Assembly: GCA_002633005.1 (NCBI GenBank)
Contig: NMRA01000316.1
Span: 395,052-442,202 of the forward strand
Direction of reading: 5' to 3'
DNA: 47,151 nt
Source of the DNA: Phoronis australis
Lineage: Eukaryota; Phoronida; Phoronidae
The notes under the pieces are model-generated. The model was given only the letters and a program-made list of their open reading frames with translations. It was not told where the DNA came from and searched no databases. Of this stretch, positions 24,001-33,160 are shown one piece after another (position 1 is the first letter of the stretch; every line of letters begins with the position of its first letter). A program made the position numbers and the translations under genes.

Positions 24001-25330
24001 AATTTTCAACTTCTAACTCAAGACACAGTGAAATTTTTCATAGAGAAGAGACAAGAGATAGAACCAACATGGCGGAAACTCCTAGCAGGCTATCTCACAA
24101 CGGTGACATCGCACTTTTTTAACTCACGTGCACTGGTAAATACAGTATTCTGTGTGGAACGATTGCAGCACAACGGTTGAGGAGTGGAGGCGAGGTGTTT
24201 TTGTTCATGTCGACACTGGTCTAGGCTTACAATTCGTGGCCATTATACGAGAGGTTTACAGTAAGTTCTTCTATAACTCAAGTTCTCTGGATATCTGAGG
24301 TCAGTTACAAGCCAAGAAGAATAGTTCGTAAGTTTCGGGCGAAACTTATCTCGCCTATGGAAGATATAGCAAAGATAAGGTGACTCAAAATGTCGGGTTT
24401 TGTACTCCAGACTTAAGTGTATCAATAGGGTTACGGGCGATAATGGGTTTCCGAAGTTGACCCGACTTTGGTTATTAGCCTGCTTTGGGAATCACCCAGT
24501 AGCGGATTTAGCCGGGGGGCCAAAATTCTCCCATATTACACTTTGGAACTTCGGGGGTGCGAATGCCTGGCGGGCAAAGACTTGCCTGATACTCTACCCT
24601 GCCCCTCCCCTCCTAACTCAAAATCCTGGATCCGCCCCTGACCACCTACAGTCATTATGTATATGTAAACCATAACTACAGCGTTGGGCAATAGTCCCGG
24701 TTTTTGGCAACCAGATTCATGCTAATTGTTTAATGTAGAAAACTGGTTTTCAAAATGCGGAACCATTTTAAGTGATTAGTACCCAGCTTTGCCTCTTCTG
24801 TAGATCTCACTACACCAAACTAGTTCTTAAACGATCATCTTGAGGCTGCACGAGGCTGACCCACTAAGCCGATGAGTCCGTGGCAGTGCACGATTTATCG
24901 GAGTGAACCGTGTTTGGCGGTCCGTTCACCGTGTTTCTTCGTGAATGTGAGTTCGCGACCGTGAATATTGGGTGCACGGATCGTGTTTTGTGAGTCCGAT
25001 CCGGTGATTGTGAGTCAGTGCTCGGTGTTGTCTGTTTGCAGGTACTGGTGAGTCGAGTCGTGTAAAGCGTCCGTGACCTTGTTTACAAGTACCCGCGTTA
25101 ACCGTGTAGTTTAGGTACCTTGACATTTACCACGCAACTGAGAGACGGAGTAGCTGACCCTACAGCCATGACCAAAGTGACTTACCCGATATGGATGTCT
25201 TGACCGCAGCTGGCTGTTCGATGCAAGTAGAAAACACATACGCCAAAACGGGATCCTCCTCCATCGCCATTTGCTCGTCGACAGGCATTTCTGAAAAAGT
25301 GGGCTTATCAGTGATGTCATAGGTGAAGGA
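8893..25330 (-). CDS. Carotenoid cleavage oxygenase (BCO/RPE65/NinaB family), 11-exon gene
   Basis: Minus strand, join(25330..25186, 23825..23675, 20362..20255, 19725..19578, 18761..18611, 15501..15287, 13718..13482, 12340..12136, 11789..11689, 9517..9403, 9059..8893). All junctions are GT-AG with matching phases and no frameshift. Starting at the first in-frame ATG (25288) gives 566 residues, near the family's usual 530-560. This family uses non-haem Fe(II) to cleave carotenoids, or in RPE65 to isomerise retinyl esters. Four iron ligands can be placed: His186 (VTGH), His248 (CFVHTIG), His319 (TIHQIN) and His556 (LNHEIY). Second-shell acids fit at Glu153, Glu442 (GFEKP) and Glu497 (PQEALFV). 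Oddities: the usual TAHPH box reads TGHLQ, and the PDPCK cysteine, a lipid-attachment site in RPE65, is Thr115. Exon 1 is preceded by a good acceptor, so an upstream exon may carry the true start. Substrate is not predictable. Confidence 0.9.
9403..9517 (-). CDS. Carotenoid oxygenase exon 10
   Basis: 115 bases. Encodes CKVDVNSQQQTLW, then YPQEALFVPSPNSSAEDDG, matching the YPSEPxFVxxPxAxxEDDG signature. Donor GATG|GTAAGT. Confidence 0.92.
11689..11789 (-). CDS. Carotenoid oxygenase exon 9
   Basis: 101 bases. Encodes FEKPCVN and GRRYQYFYAVGG, matching the FExPxxN and YRYxYGxG blocks. Includes second-shell Glu442. Donor TGT|GTAAGT. Confidence 0.88.
12136..12340 (-). CDS. Carotenoid oxygenase exon 8 (variable insert region)
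   Basis: 205 bases from TTCCAG to CCAG|GTAGGT. Encodes a lysine-rich segment (FSFKKKEKVMVV) and a cysteine-rich stretch. The family is poorly conserved here. Phases match both neighbours. Confidence 0.75.
12629..12643 (+). repeat. (TTA)n microsatellite
   Basis: Short run of ATT units in an intron of the carotenoid oxygenase gene. Confidence 0.7.
13482..13718 (-). CDS. Carotenoid oxygenase exon 7 (third iron ligand)
   Basis: 237 bases, 79 codons, phase 0 at both ends. Encodes PMATIHQINCYEEGQNIIVD, matching FHHINxYEE with ligand His319. The second His of the usual pair is Gln. Ends in RFVVPLQ. Confidence 0.9.
15287..15501 (-). CDS. Carotenoid oxygenase exon 6 (second iron ligand)
   Basis: 215 bases. 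Encodes ASPCFVHTIGITEKYVVILE, matching the (S/C)xxHSFGxTxxYxV block with ligand His248. Donor CAG|GTAACG, phase 0. Confidence 0.9.
15899..16131 (+). CDS. Possible first exon(s) of a small secreted protein, frame broken
   Basis: ATG at 15899 opens a plausible signal peptide (MEFLSKYVVALSLITANFHG). That frame stops near 15998, but a +1 frame continues with VTIFVDNCGQQGQLT, then a KKCVNAEAPCELY block, up to a strong donor (TTG|GTAAGT) at about 16131. The spacing C-G-x-x-G ... C-x5-C-x-L recalls the start of ML/NPC2-type lipid-binding domains, but this is only a resemblance. One base lost or gained near 15990 would join the two parts, so it may be a sequencing error or a decayed gene. Later exons would fall in or beyond the gap. 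Confidence 0.35.
16528..17011. other. Assembly gap (484 N)
   Basis: Run of N. It follows a short poly-A run. Translations across it have no meaning. Confidence 0.99.
18061..18210. mobile_element. Foldback MITE, family F, copy 2
   Basis: Starts AGCCTCCCGTTCAGTAACGC and ends CTACTGAACGCACGCC. Internal blocks AGATTACGTGAG and CACGTGACTTTG match the copy at 2959. A degraded partial copy follows at about 18437-18530 and reaches the 3' flank of oxygenase exon 5. Confidence 0.75.
18611..18761 (-). CDS. Carotenoid oxygenase exon 5 (first iron ligand)
   Basis: 151 bases starting directly after TTTTAG. Encodes VTGHLQKD, where family members usually have TAHPH, then VKYSLFKIPP. This is the most divergent exon, but the phases and the KIPP box support it. 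Confidence 0.8.
19258..19320. repeat. Perfect 31-bp hairpin with a 1-nt loop
   Basis: The left arm (19258-19288) starts AGCCACATTTCAG. The right arm (19290-19320) is its exact reverse complement, with one C between. It lies in the intron between oxygenase exons 5 and 4. It does not match the MITE families in this window. Confidence 0.9.
19578..19725 (-). CDS. Carotenoid oxygenase exon 4
   Basis: 148 bases. Encodes SDNCNVNIW and ECFAVGEKKFVLNIDPHSLET, matching the blade that carries the second-shell Glu (here Glu153). Donor AAG|GTTTGT, ending in phase 0. Confidence 0.88.
20255..20362 (-). CDS. Carotenoid oxygenase exon 3
   Basis: 108 bases between TTTGCAG and GGCAG|GTGAAG. Encodes YLRGETYNKN, then EKRIVFDEGGTLASPDPTKN. 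The family usually has a cysteine in the PDPxK box; here it is threonine. Confidence 0.85.
20570..20800 (+). repeat. Dispersed repeat, family R, copy 1
   Basis: Diverged similarity in the same order to 36450-36685: a TGTGGTT.TTGGTG block, a TTTGA.GGGTTG block, and a clear ATAGGCCAAA.CCGG box followed by GTATCCT. No ORF or terminal repeats recognised. Confidence 0.5.
21291..21704 (+). mobile_element. GGTTGCATG-ended MITE, copy 1
   Basis: Begins ACGGTTGCACGAACCGTC and ends GGGACTGTTTACCGCAACC. It matches 42382-42804 over its whole length in the same orientation, sharing blocks such as AGGAATCTTTTCATG and GAGTCCCTATTTGGGACTGT. Inner inverted repeats are clearer in copy 2. About 410 bp, no coding capacity. 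Confidence 0.7.
22269..22557 (+). mobile_element. hAT-like MITE, family H, copy 2, interrupted
   Basis: CAGTGGCGGATTTAG at the left and CTGGATCCGCCTCTG at the right, as in the other copies, but 289 bp instead of about 145-160. The extra sequence (about 22354-22490) belongs to family G, so one MITE sits inside another. Confidence 0.72.
22354..22490 (+). mobile_element. GCATGCGC-ended MITE, family G, nested copy
   Basis: Runs from CACATGCGCGCA to GGCTGGGCGTGCGCAT and includes AATTCGAGACCCTGCAT, comparable to AATTCGAGCCCTCCAT in the copy near 41320. TGCTGA occurs on both sides, a possible target duplication. Shorter than other copies. Confidence 0.6.
23675..23825 (-). CDS. Carotenoid oxygenase exon 2
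   Basis: 151 bases. Encodes TVPAWLNGTLLGIGPAQFE and then HYSDGLALLTRFTIKKGRVSF, the most diagnostic N-terminal block of the family. Ends mid-codon at AGCAG|GTACTG. Confidence 0.9.
23909..23935. repeat. Short inverted repeat upstream of oxygenase exon 2
   Basis: ATAGCGTGAA, 7-nt loop, TTCACGCTAT: 10-bp perfect arms about 80 bp upstream of the exon 2 acceptor. No function can be assigned. Confidence 0.6.
24497..24640 (+). mobile_element. hAT-like MITE, family H, copy 3
   Basis: CAGTAGCGGATTTAG to CTGGATCCGCCCCTG, 144 bp, in the intron between oxygenase exons 1 and 2. Internal block CTAACTCAAAATCCTGGAT is shared with the other copies. Confidence 0.75.
25186..25330 (-). CDS. Carotenoid oxygenase exon 1 (N terminus)
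   Basis: Encodes the acidic N terminus ending in VKTSISG, which joins in frame to TVPAWL of the next exon. Acceptor TTTCAG before 25330, donor TCGG|GTAAGT. The ATG at 25288 is the first in-frame methionine. The frame stays open upstream to the acceptor, so a 5' exon is possible. Confidence 0.7.
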
Positions 25331-26150
25331 CTGAAATCAAGCAAAAGCCCGTATCTCACACGGCGCTGCAGCAGCTCCAGGAAAATACTATCACTGAAAG
25401 TACATGTAACGCCGTAAATCGTTTCTGAACTACGAGGTAACACAAATTACAGGGTTTTAAACGAACAGCTTACAGAGAATCTAACTGTAACACCGTCCAC
25501 CGGAGATCTCCCGCTTTAAGGAGAATTTACAAAATGATATCTACTTCTCGCACACCACATAAAAACTCCAACCTTGAATAAATAAATATTTGTAAAACAT
25601 AACTTTCAGTCGTACTCTGTGCTGTATGTGATAATTTATTTCCGCATTGTTGATACACAGTCCGACGTAACTCAACCGTGTTTTAGAAAGGCGTATATTA
25701 GTGTATCTTATTTCAAATTAAATTCCAGGGTCATGCCCTCGAGCCGCTAGATTTGCTTCGCGCCCGGCCTACGGTGCTCGCGCTCGTTCGTCCTCGTCGA
25801 TCAATTGACTTCCTATTCATAGATTTCAAGGAGAAAGAATTTCCTTTTTCCATAGTTTTTCAAGAAAGAGCTAGCTTCTGACTTAATTTTTTACTATGAG
25901 AGGCTTATACCTGTGACTAAAATGAACGGTACTGATCCGCACGCACGCACGCGGATTATAACTTTCCAACTATCACTTTTTTAGACCTCCCGAATCGAGA
26001 CCATTATTTGTTTCCATCTGCAAGCGTAGAATTGTAGACCTGAAATGCCAACTTTGATATTGCGCGGATGAGGTTGAGGTGTGCATGCGAGGGACTTCTT
26101 TGCTTTCATTTGTTTCGGTGTTGGTTCTTGTTATGGAATATACATGTAGG
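25331..26150. other. Upstream flank of the carotenoid oxygenase gene
   Basis: May hold the promoter and a 5' exon of the oxygenase gene. I found no convincing coding exon or TATA box. A short GC-rich stretch lies at about 25738-25800 and a CACG repeat at 25940. Confidence 0.35.
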
Positions 26151-26215
26151 CACCCCAGCCAACCCGCGATCGAGAACGCCCGGAAGGCGATCGAGAACGC
26201 GACCTTACACCAAAA

Positions 26216-26240
26216 ATGGCAGACGACAGAGAAGTACCCG
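26216..26240 (+). CDS. Candidate first coding exon, left-end gene of the transposon
   Basis: ATG in good context (AAAATGG) encodes MADDREVP and runs into a perfect donor CCCG|GTGAGT just inside the left TIR. A short first exon ending this way is typical of animal genes. I could not identify the next exon on the plus strand. Confidence 0.35.
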
Positions 26241-27732
26241 GTGAGTTTAAATGTCATTTTCTTCTTAAAATAGAGGCTCCTTTGGTACCAATGCAACACA
26301 CCGAAAAGCGCCAGAGCTTAGCCTTTGTTATGGATCTGAAACGATACTTGGCTTTTGCTATTTTTTTGAAATAGAGATCGCAGAATTCAATGCCTTTCTG
26401 TAAAATGCCTTGCGTCTCGTAAATTCGTCAATTTCTACTTGTTATTAGCAATTCCTGGGTTCTTCAGTAGGGACGTGTGACGTTTATAGTTAAGTCGTCC
26501 CTGGTGACACCTTTGTTAGTTAGAATTTGTGGAAAATTTCGAGATATCTACCGATGCAAGGAGGTCCTTGTGTGAGACGGCAATCGGGAACGAAGCTGTT
26601 AATTCTCCATGGCGATCGTGAACTCAGAAAATGCGATCGTGAACGCACATTTTTTCTCTGCATTTTCCTGAATAATCGTTCAAGTAATGGTGTTATATCA
26701 ATAATTTTGGAATAATACGACCATGAATTAGTTGACGGATCGATTGTGTGTTATACTTTCACCATTTTTCATGATTTCTGTGTGAGATTTAGCCTCACAA
26801 ATATGATTAAATGCGTTTGATTTTTCAGTTGAGCTTTAGCCACGCGACGAGTCCTTCAGAGCGTTAACGTACACGCTTTCAAAAAGAATAGCACAACTGC
26901 TGCATGTGACAAAGGGCTGTGTATGCATATATGTTGTGGAGCTTCGTTCAGGAAGTAACCTTTTTGTATAACCACATGACAATAAAACACAGTGACACTC
27001 AGCCGCAAGCAAGAAATTTATCAGCCCTGTGTTGCATGGGGCAAGATTTTTTTACCGCATAAGAAAACACAATATGAAGCATAGTGCTCAGGAACCAAGT
27101 TGATTCAATGCCCTATCTGCGATCAATGTTTCTGGGAAAGAGTAAGCCTGAGGACACTCCTTGTCGTGAATGTGTCATGCAAAGAGTATGCCTCCTTCTA
27201 CAGACATGAGAACCAGAATCGCAATGAATAAAATTGTTCAGTGCAGTAGTGAAAGTTGTTAAGTCACGAAACTTTATTCAGATTTACAGAGTTTATGGTT
27301 GGTAGTTGTCTGATGTGATACTATTTTGATGTTTTGTTTTGAACTTTTAACAGAACCAGTGCATTTTTGCAGTGTTTGGGTATATTTAAATGGCCATACT
27401 ATGTGTCATTAGGTGATACATGCATACAGTTGTTGTGAACGATTAGTATTTTAATAGAAAACTATATGTCTGCCATGATTGTAGAAATTGTTTTCATATT
27501 GTTGTTCATTTAATGTGAGAGTTTTGTAGTATGAACCGGCCCGAAATAGCTTGTCTATGATTCAGTGATGATTTAGTCTAACACATTCCAAAAATACATG
27601 TAATTCGCAGAAAACTGATGTACACTGGATTTGTAATGTTGATTTCCCTAAAGCAATATTTTATATCTTTTTTCTGTATGACCTATTTTGAGGTATGTGT
27701 GATAGAAGGTTAATAATATAGAATTGCTTTAA

Positions 27733-27752
27733 TGTTGTTGTTGTTGTTGTTG
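27733..27752 (+). repeat. (TTG)n microsatellite
   Basis: About six TTG/GTT units inside the transposon at 26151-28872. Confidence 0.8.
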
Positions 27753-28064
27753 ATTTCCTGTGTAATTACTACATTGTGTCTTGAAGTGATATTAAAGACA
27801 ACATTTTAACTACGTTGTTATGAAAATCACAAAATAGTTTGTGTAGTATAACTCGTCAAACTCTTTTTCAATGTCACATTAAACTGGAGATCATGAACTG
27901 AACATGCACTCAGGACCAAGACTACAAAACAGAAGAGTCAAACAAAAGGTACTATATAATGTATATCCAAGCCACACCTGTGCCACAAGTCAATCTGTTC
28001 ATCTCTGTATCATAATATCAGTAAAACATGAAACAAAATAACACCCGTTTTATCAGCGAAACAG

Positions 28065-28283
28065 TTAACACCATTTCTGGCATTTTTTTAAATCCCAGAC
28101 GTTCATGAGCGGTAATCTTTGAATCATATCACGAATGGTGTTGCCGCACTCTTCTCGCTCTCCACAGGCACGCTCATCATCATTCTTTAACTTCACTGGC
28201 GTATTTGTTTTTTTCCTTTTGCTATCACAATCTTGCAAGAAGATTCGACACTCGCTTTCATCTTCATCAACAATTTGTTTACT
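28065..28283 (-). CDS. Candidate last exon, right-end gene of the transposon
   Basis: After an acceptor (AAGTCAG before 28284) a frame stays open for 72 codons to TAA at 28067-28065. Composition is protein-like: acidic start (QIVDEDESECRIF), basic middle (SKRKKTNTPVKLKND), then CGEREECGNTIRDMIQRLP. The helical tail recalls the BESS-type tails of MADF/Myb-like transposon proteins, but only weakly. A donor GCAAG|GTGAGT at 28798, just inside the right TIR on this strand, could end its first exon. Confidence 0.35.
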   Translation of the reverse strand, partial: SKQIVDEDESECRIFLQDCDSKRKKTNTPVKLKNDDERACGEREECGNTIRDMIQRLPLMNVWDLKKCQKWC

Positions 28284-28872
28284 TCTGACTTACACGCCAC
28301 ATGGAACAATTGCTGGGTGAGTCTTTGTTTAGAACCCCTTGATTTCGTCTAAAAGTATGTGTCTGTATTACAAAACCCTGGTAGGGTGTACTTATTTTGT
28401 AACTCTTTTCACGTTTTATAAGTAAAAAGTTCATAACTGTTCGGCACACCACGATGCGTTCTCGATCGCATAAACAAAACAAAAGTTTGCGTTTCCGATC
28501 GCTTATCTTTGCGTTCTCGATCGCATCTTTCAACAGAAAAGTGTCGAAAAATCAGAGATCCTGACAAAATTACGAAAAACAAGATTTAGTGCCAAAAATA
28601 ACAGCAATTTGCCAAAATGACATGCAAAGCACCTTTGACTCAAGCGATGCTTCGTTCAACGTTATTTTTCTCCAATAATTGGAATAGACACTAGCCTAAA
28701 CCTCTACCTACCCTTCCTCAATGTGTTACGCCTTGAACTCATGTCTCTGTTTTCACATTGGAAGTAAAAACAACGTAAATTCATCAAATTTACTCACCTT
28801 GCCTGGCTTCTCGCAATAAATTTCGCTCTCGATCGCCTTCCGGTCGTTCTCGATCGCGGATTGGCCGGGGTG

Positions 28873-31538
28873 ATAGGGGTCATGGTGGACTATTTGTTTT
28901 CAAACAAACGAAGTGAGTTTAGAACTGTTATCACCGAAAACGTCTTTCGAGCGTATTCAACCAATATTTGGTTTGAATATTGTATGCTTTAATGGCCCTG
29001 CATTGTCAAATGAAGGATCATCTGACGATGATACTGTGATGGGACACTGGCAGTGGATACTAACGCTTCCTTGCTGGTAGGCGTGACGTAATACCACCTA
29101 GGCCTGTTACATCAACTTCCGAAGTTTACAATCTCTTAAAATATATCTACATGATCAAATACCACCTAAGCTCTATCGTGATACTAAAATAACGTAACTA
29201 CTGGACAAATAATAGCAAATACGTATTTCAACACTCGACTAACGGAAAAAAATGACACCTTATTTTTTTTTCGTTAAACTTTTCGCAACTCCACCACTTT
29301 TCAAACGAATTGCAAACTATTAAAAAGCCCTTCATCAGTTCTTGACGTTGCACGTTTATATCAGAAGCAAAATATAAATAATTTACGTCATAAATAAATA
29401 TTTCAAATACCTTGCAGGTTCTAAACAGCAAGAGTGTTAGCAAAATGCGAAAGATGATAGAATGTAATAATGAAGTCGTTCATGTACGAATTCGCTGATT
29501 AATTAAATAATTAACTGTATGTTGAGTCATTCAGGGTACAGGGAAATGAACCAGACGGTTAGGTAAATGACTAATTAAATCAGCAGCGAAATAGTTCCAA
29601 TTCTAAGATTGCTACATGGACTTGAAGAGGTATTGCATCAACACTCTACTACGATCGACGGTAACTAGAATTTACAACTTTTTAATGTTTACATTTCTCT
29701 CAAGACTTATATTTCATCCGGGGAGAACTCACATAAACGGACAAGGTATGCGGAACGCCACTCTGAAGGTCAGTCCACCCCATTCAGCAATAATACCGAA
29801 ATTGATTTTTCTGGTCGCAAAAATAATAATGTCCATTTAATGCCGCTGTAAAGAAACATTTAGACAAGCAAATGAAGTTAAAGAAAAGTACATACATTTT
29901 CATTATGGATTTTAAGAAATCGGATATAGGTATGACGTTCTATTTGATTTCGTTGTAACGAGTCTTTCGTGGCTGTGATTAGTTTGAGTTTGTCGGCAAA
30001 AGCTTGGTTAATTGTTTTTGACGTCATTTTCTACAAAGGTAGGCCACTATTGCGCAACAGGTTAACTTTCCAACTACATCAAACTAAAGCTAAGATTAAA
30101 GCGTAATCTACATTTTTAAAGCTTTGGTTAAAGATCGCTCATGTTTGACATCATGAAATCGCTCCCCGCAATTATTTCAGGCTGGTTAGCCCTGTGTCCA
30201 AGAAACTGTATGGGAGGGTTAGGTTTTTAGAATTAACCCACCCACAAAACGGTCGTGTTCGTAGACAAAACTACGGAAAGTGACTTTTTCACGGAGACCC
30301 TACACGTTGGTTTCTTTTTCGCCTCTCTCGGTGGATGCATATTCTTATTTTCCATCTGCACCTTCCCGCCGTGTACACCCTTTAAATATTCTCCCCAAAA
30401 GTCGTCAAGCAACGGCATACTATTGGACCTGCTGAACAGGTCGTAGTGACTCGTTAAGTGATATGATGCCCCACAGATAGATCAACCCGGCCTCAATGAC
30501 GGAATGTACATGTACGTGATAACCAGGCCAATCTCTCTCAAGATTTGGGTCAACGCGACCTCGAGATGCAACGCGCCAATTCTGGCCAAAAAACATGCCT
30601 CAAAGTGACACAGTAGTCCACGGCGTGGGCTTCTGTAATCAAATTCAGTTGACCGAACACGTTGTGAATTACCCCCTTTGTGTAAAAATTCTTTTGACCG
30701 CGGTGAACCAAACTTGAACGTGCAGGGACCTTTGGATCATTTGAATCCTGGCCGTATCGTTCGAGCCAGTCTTATCAAACAGTGTGTTGTTTCGGCCAGG
30801 GATGCAGAAACCACGATCGAAGGGCAACTTTATTACGAGAATATTCTGTTCACGGACTTATCAGATTACGCAGCTCTATAGTCTTAGGTTTTCCGTTTTG
30901 CCGATATCGTAGTCAGAAACATGTTCGGTTGTGGCACACCGGTGGTGAGGGGTGCTTAATCAGGGTTGTGTCACAGTGAGGCAATTCACATTGAACAGTA
31001 AGCAAATACACAGGCCTACCTGTAGCAGCGCAGATCGGAGACAGTTTGCGGTAAAGCAGACCTAATTAATGTGCGAGTTCAAAGAGGTCCTACTGTTACC
31101 CCAGACGAGTCACTTATTCAACTTCAAGATGTACACACATCGACCCCAGTGTCGTAAGTGAACAAAACAAGCCCAGTTCATCAACAGAATACGACCCCGT
31201 CTATTGTCCTACACACGCAACGGTGTCTCTATTGAAAATTTACCCAAAGGTATATAATGGAATGTCAATACGTGGCACTGCGGTTGTGACATCGCTGCCA
31301 TCCAAGCATGCAATGTGTTTTACCTGCAAACATCAGAAATCCGAATGTTTTTAATTTAACACTCTTAAAGTACGAAGAAGACAGGTGGGATTTGAAAGGC
31401 CTACCTTGGTAAAAATCCTCTGCCGTGTGACAATCAGTTCCATGCATGTAACTAAATGGGCGGTTATGTGCACGCTAAGCAAGCGAAAGACAATTGTTAT
31501 GGAAGACCCTCCAGGCATTTTACAACAGTTTGGTGGAA
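28873..31538. other. Stretch with no recognisable gene
   Basis: AT-rich and non-coding as far as I can see. Open frames at 29616, 30233 and 30678 are under 75 codons and show no family motif or consistent splice sites. The end of the large transposon is at its left border. Confidence 0.4.
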
Positions 31539-31698
31539 CAGGAGCGGATCCAGGATTTTGAGTTGGGAGGGGGCAGGGCTGAGTATTAGACAGGATTTTG
31601 CCCGGGTCAGACATTCGCACCCTCGAATTGCCGCCAAATGGAATCTGGGAGAATTTTAGGGGGGCATGACCCACTTCGCTCCTCTAAATCCGCCACTG
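31539..31698 (-). mobile_element. hAT-like MITE, family H, copy 4 (reversed)
   Basis: CAGGAGCGGATCCAGGATTT at the left and CTCTAAATCCGCCACTG at the right, 160 bp, in the opposite orientation to copies 1-3. GTGGAA occurs at both borders. Confidence 0.75.
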
Positions 31699-32555
31699 TG
31701 GAAGATTAAGTTTCATAGCCAACTCCTGAGGCCAAAAGAGCTGCTTTGAGTTACGCAACTGTCTGGGTCATGGTACGCGTTATGTCTGTTGAATTGCACA
31801 CGTCGTGAAGTTTCTCCACAAGAAAGTGTACAAGCAGAACACAATTGCGCTGGTTTCGTAGCATTCACCTTTTAAATTAATGTAACTCCTCTCATATTTG
31901 AACAACATTTGTTCATTCCAAGTTTCTGAAACGTATTTCCTAGACGTCTTTATAACCAAATCGGACATTTGAGACGCATATTACGTCACTGTCTCCCGCT
32001 GAGGACCAGGCTCAAAATCTGTACTGACATCAATCAAGGCTGATCGCTCCCAAACTTATCACAAGCTAGGAACCTAGTTGCAAGAAATCTGCTATTTCTA
32101 AAAATCTTTAGACTTGTGACGATGAATTTCTCATTGACGTGAATTTGCATGATCTGCACCAAATATTCCCAGGCTGAATGAAACTTGAGCACAACTATTT
32201 GGAGGGCGATATTCCAGTCACCGCCTAAGTACGATAAAAATGTGTGAAGAACAGCAAAACACCTCGGCCTGGCACAAAAGGATTTTGTGCTGAATTCTTT
32301 GATTTTTCTGGAGCTACATATCTGTGTTCCTGACTTGATCCTTCAATTTTAGCTTCAAGTGAGGTTTTATGCCCTCGAGTCGGGTTCCATGTGTGATTTC
32401 TATTACACCGAAAGTAATACAATAAAACTTTGTCAGCTCCTCACGCAGGCTTGGTAATAGGTGTCTGGATTTCACTATTTTCAAAACGCCTGTCGCCTAC
32501 CGACTAGAGCGACGTCTTTCGTGAAAATGGCACATTTGTGTAGTTATCATGTTGA
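31699..32555. other. Stretch with no recognisable gene
   Basis: No exon, RNA gene or repeat family recognised. The frame at 32422-32225 (minus, 65 codons) has no family motif. Confidence 0.35.
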
Positions 32556-33052
32556 AGGAGAATGCCACCCAAAACACAACCTATCTTGTATCAATGTAGA
32601 TAGAGTAGTTCTACTCGACAACGGCACGTTCGGTTGCGTTACCTGACACCAGACGGCAGACGGAGGTGTTGAAATTATCCAATGACGTAATTGGTTTCAC
32701 ACGCAGTCTGTTCAGCAGTTCACAACAGGGGTTACTGGTGTCAGCTTATCGCTTGAATTAATCGTTTAACACCAATAAATCATCAAACTTCGATGTAAAA
32801 CCCTTAAAAATACACCGAGTTCTTATAAAAACGTGTTGTTTTAATTCGCTGTTACGGATTTACTGGTATTTGGACACACCGTAGCCTACAAAGTTCGGCA
32901 AGCCAATTTACCAAGGTCCGTAGTGCTGAGGAGTTAGGTCTGTTCGGAGATAAATTCGAAGTATTCTTCCGTGAAATACAGACAGGAGAACCTACATCTG
33001 TGCTGTTATACTTGTGATTCGAAGTAAATTAGTTCTAAACACACAAAACGCT

Positions 33053-33160
33053 TGTCATCCCAGCCGGTGACTCGGAACCCGATCAGGCCCGTCGCGGCTG
33101 GACTGACTCGTTATCCCGGCCAGTGGCTTGGAACCCGATCACGCCCGTCGCGGCCGCCGG
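33053..33160 (+). repeat. Tandem duplication of about 55 bp inside the left TTAA element
   Basis: Two adjacent units share GGAACCCGATCA and GCCCGTCGCGGC. The right-hand copy of the element has a single unit near 45540-45590, so the duplication came after the copies parted. Confidence 0.7.

Larger units (their letters stand above)
26151..28872. mobile_element. 2.7-kb DNA transposon with long TIRs and subterminal GCGATCGAGAACGC repeats
   Basis: The ends are inverted repeats of about 49 bp: left CACCCCAGCCAACCCGCG..., and the right end read on the minus strand is CACCCCGGCCAATCCGCG..., with only a few mismatches in total. Possible target duplication GTAGG/ATAGG. The motif GCGATCGAGAACGC or close variants occurs near 26167, 26187, 26613 and 26632 on plus and near 28455, 28492, 28511, 28829 and 28849 on minus, always pointing inward from the nearer end. 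Such subterminal arrays are usual transposase-binding sites. Candidate exons start near each end (26216 plus; donor at 28798 minus). No DDE transposase was recognised, so superfamily is unassigned. Confidence 0.75.

Noticed and set aside
25920-25960. CACG repeat as CRISPR-like or telomeric array
   Set aside because: Only a few simple tandem units, no spacers; animal DNA.
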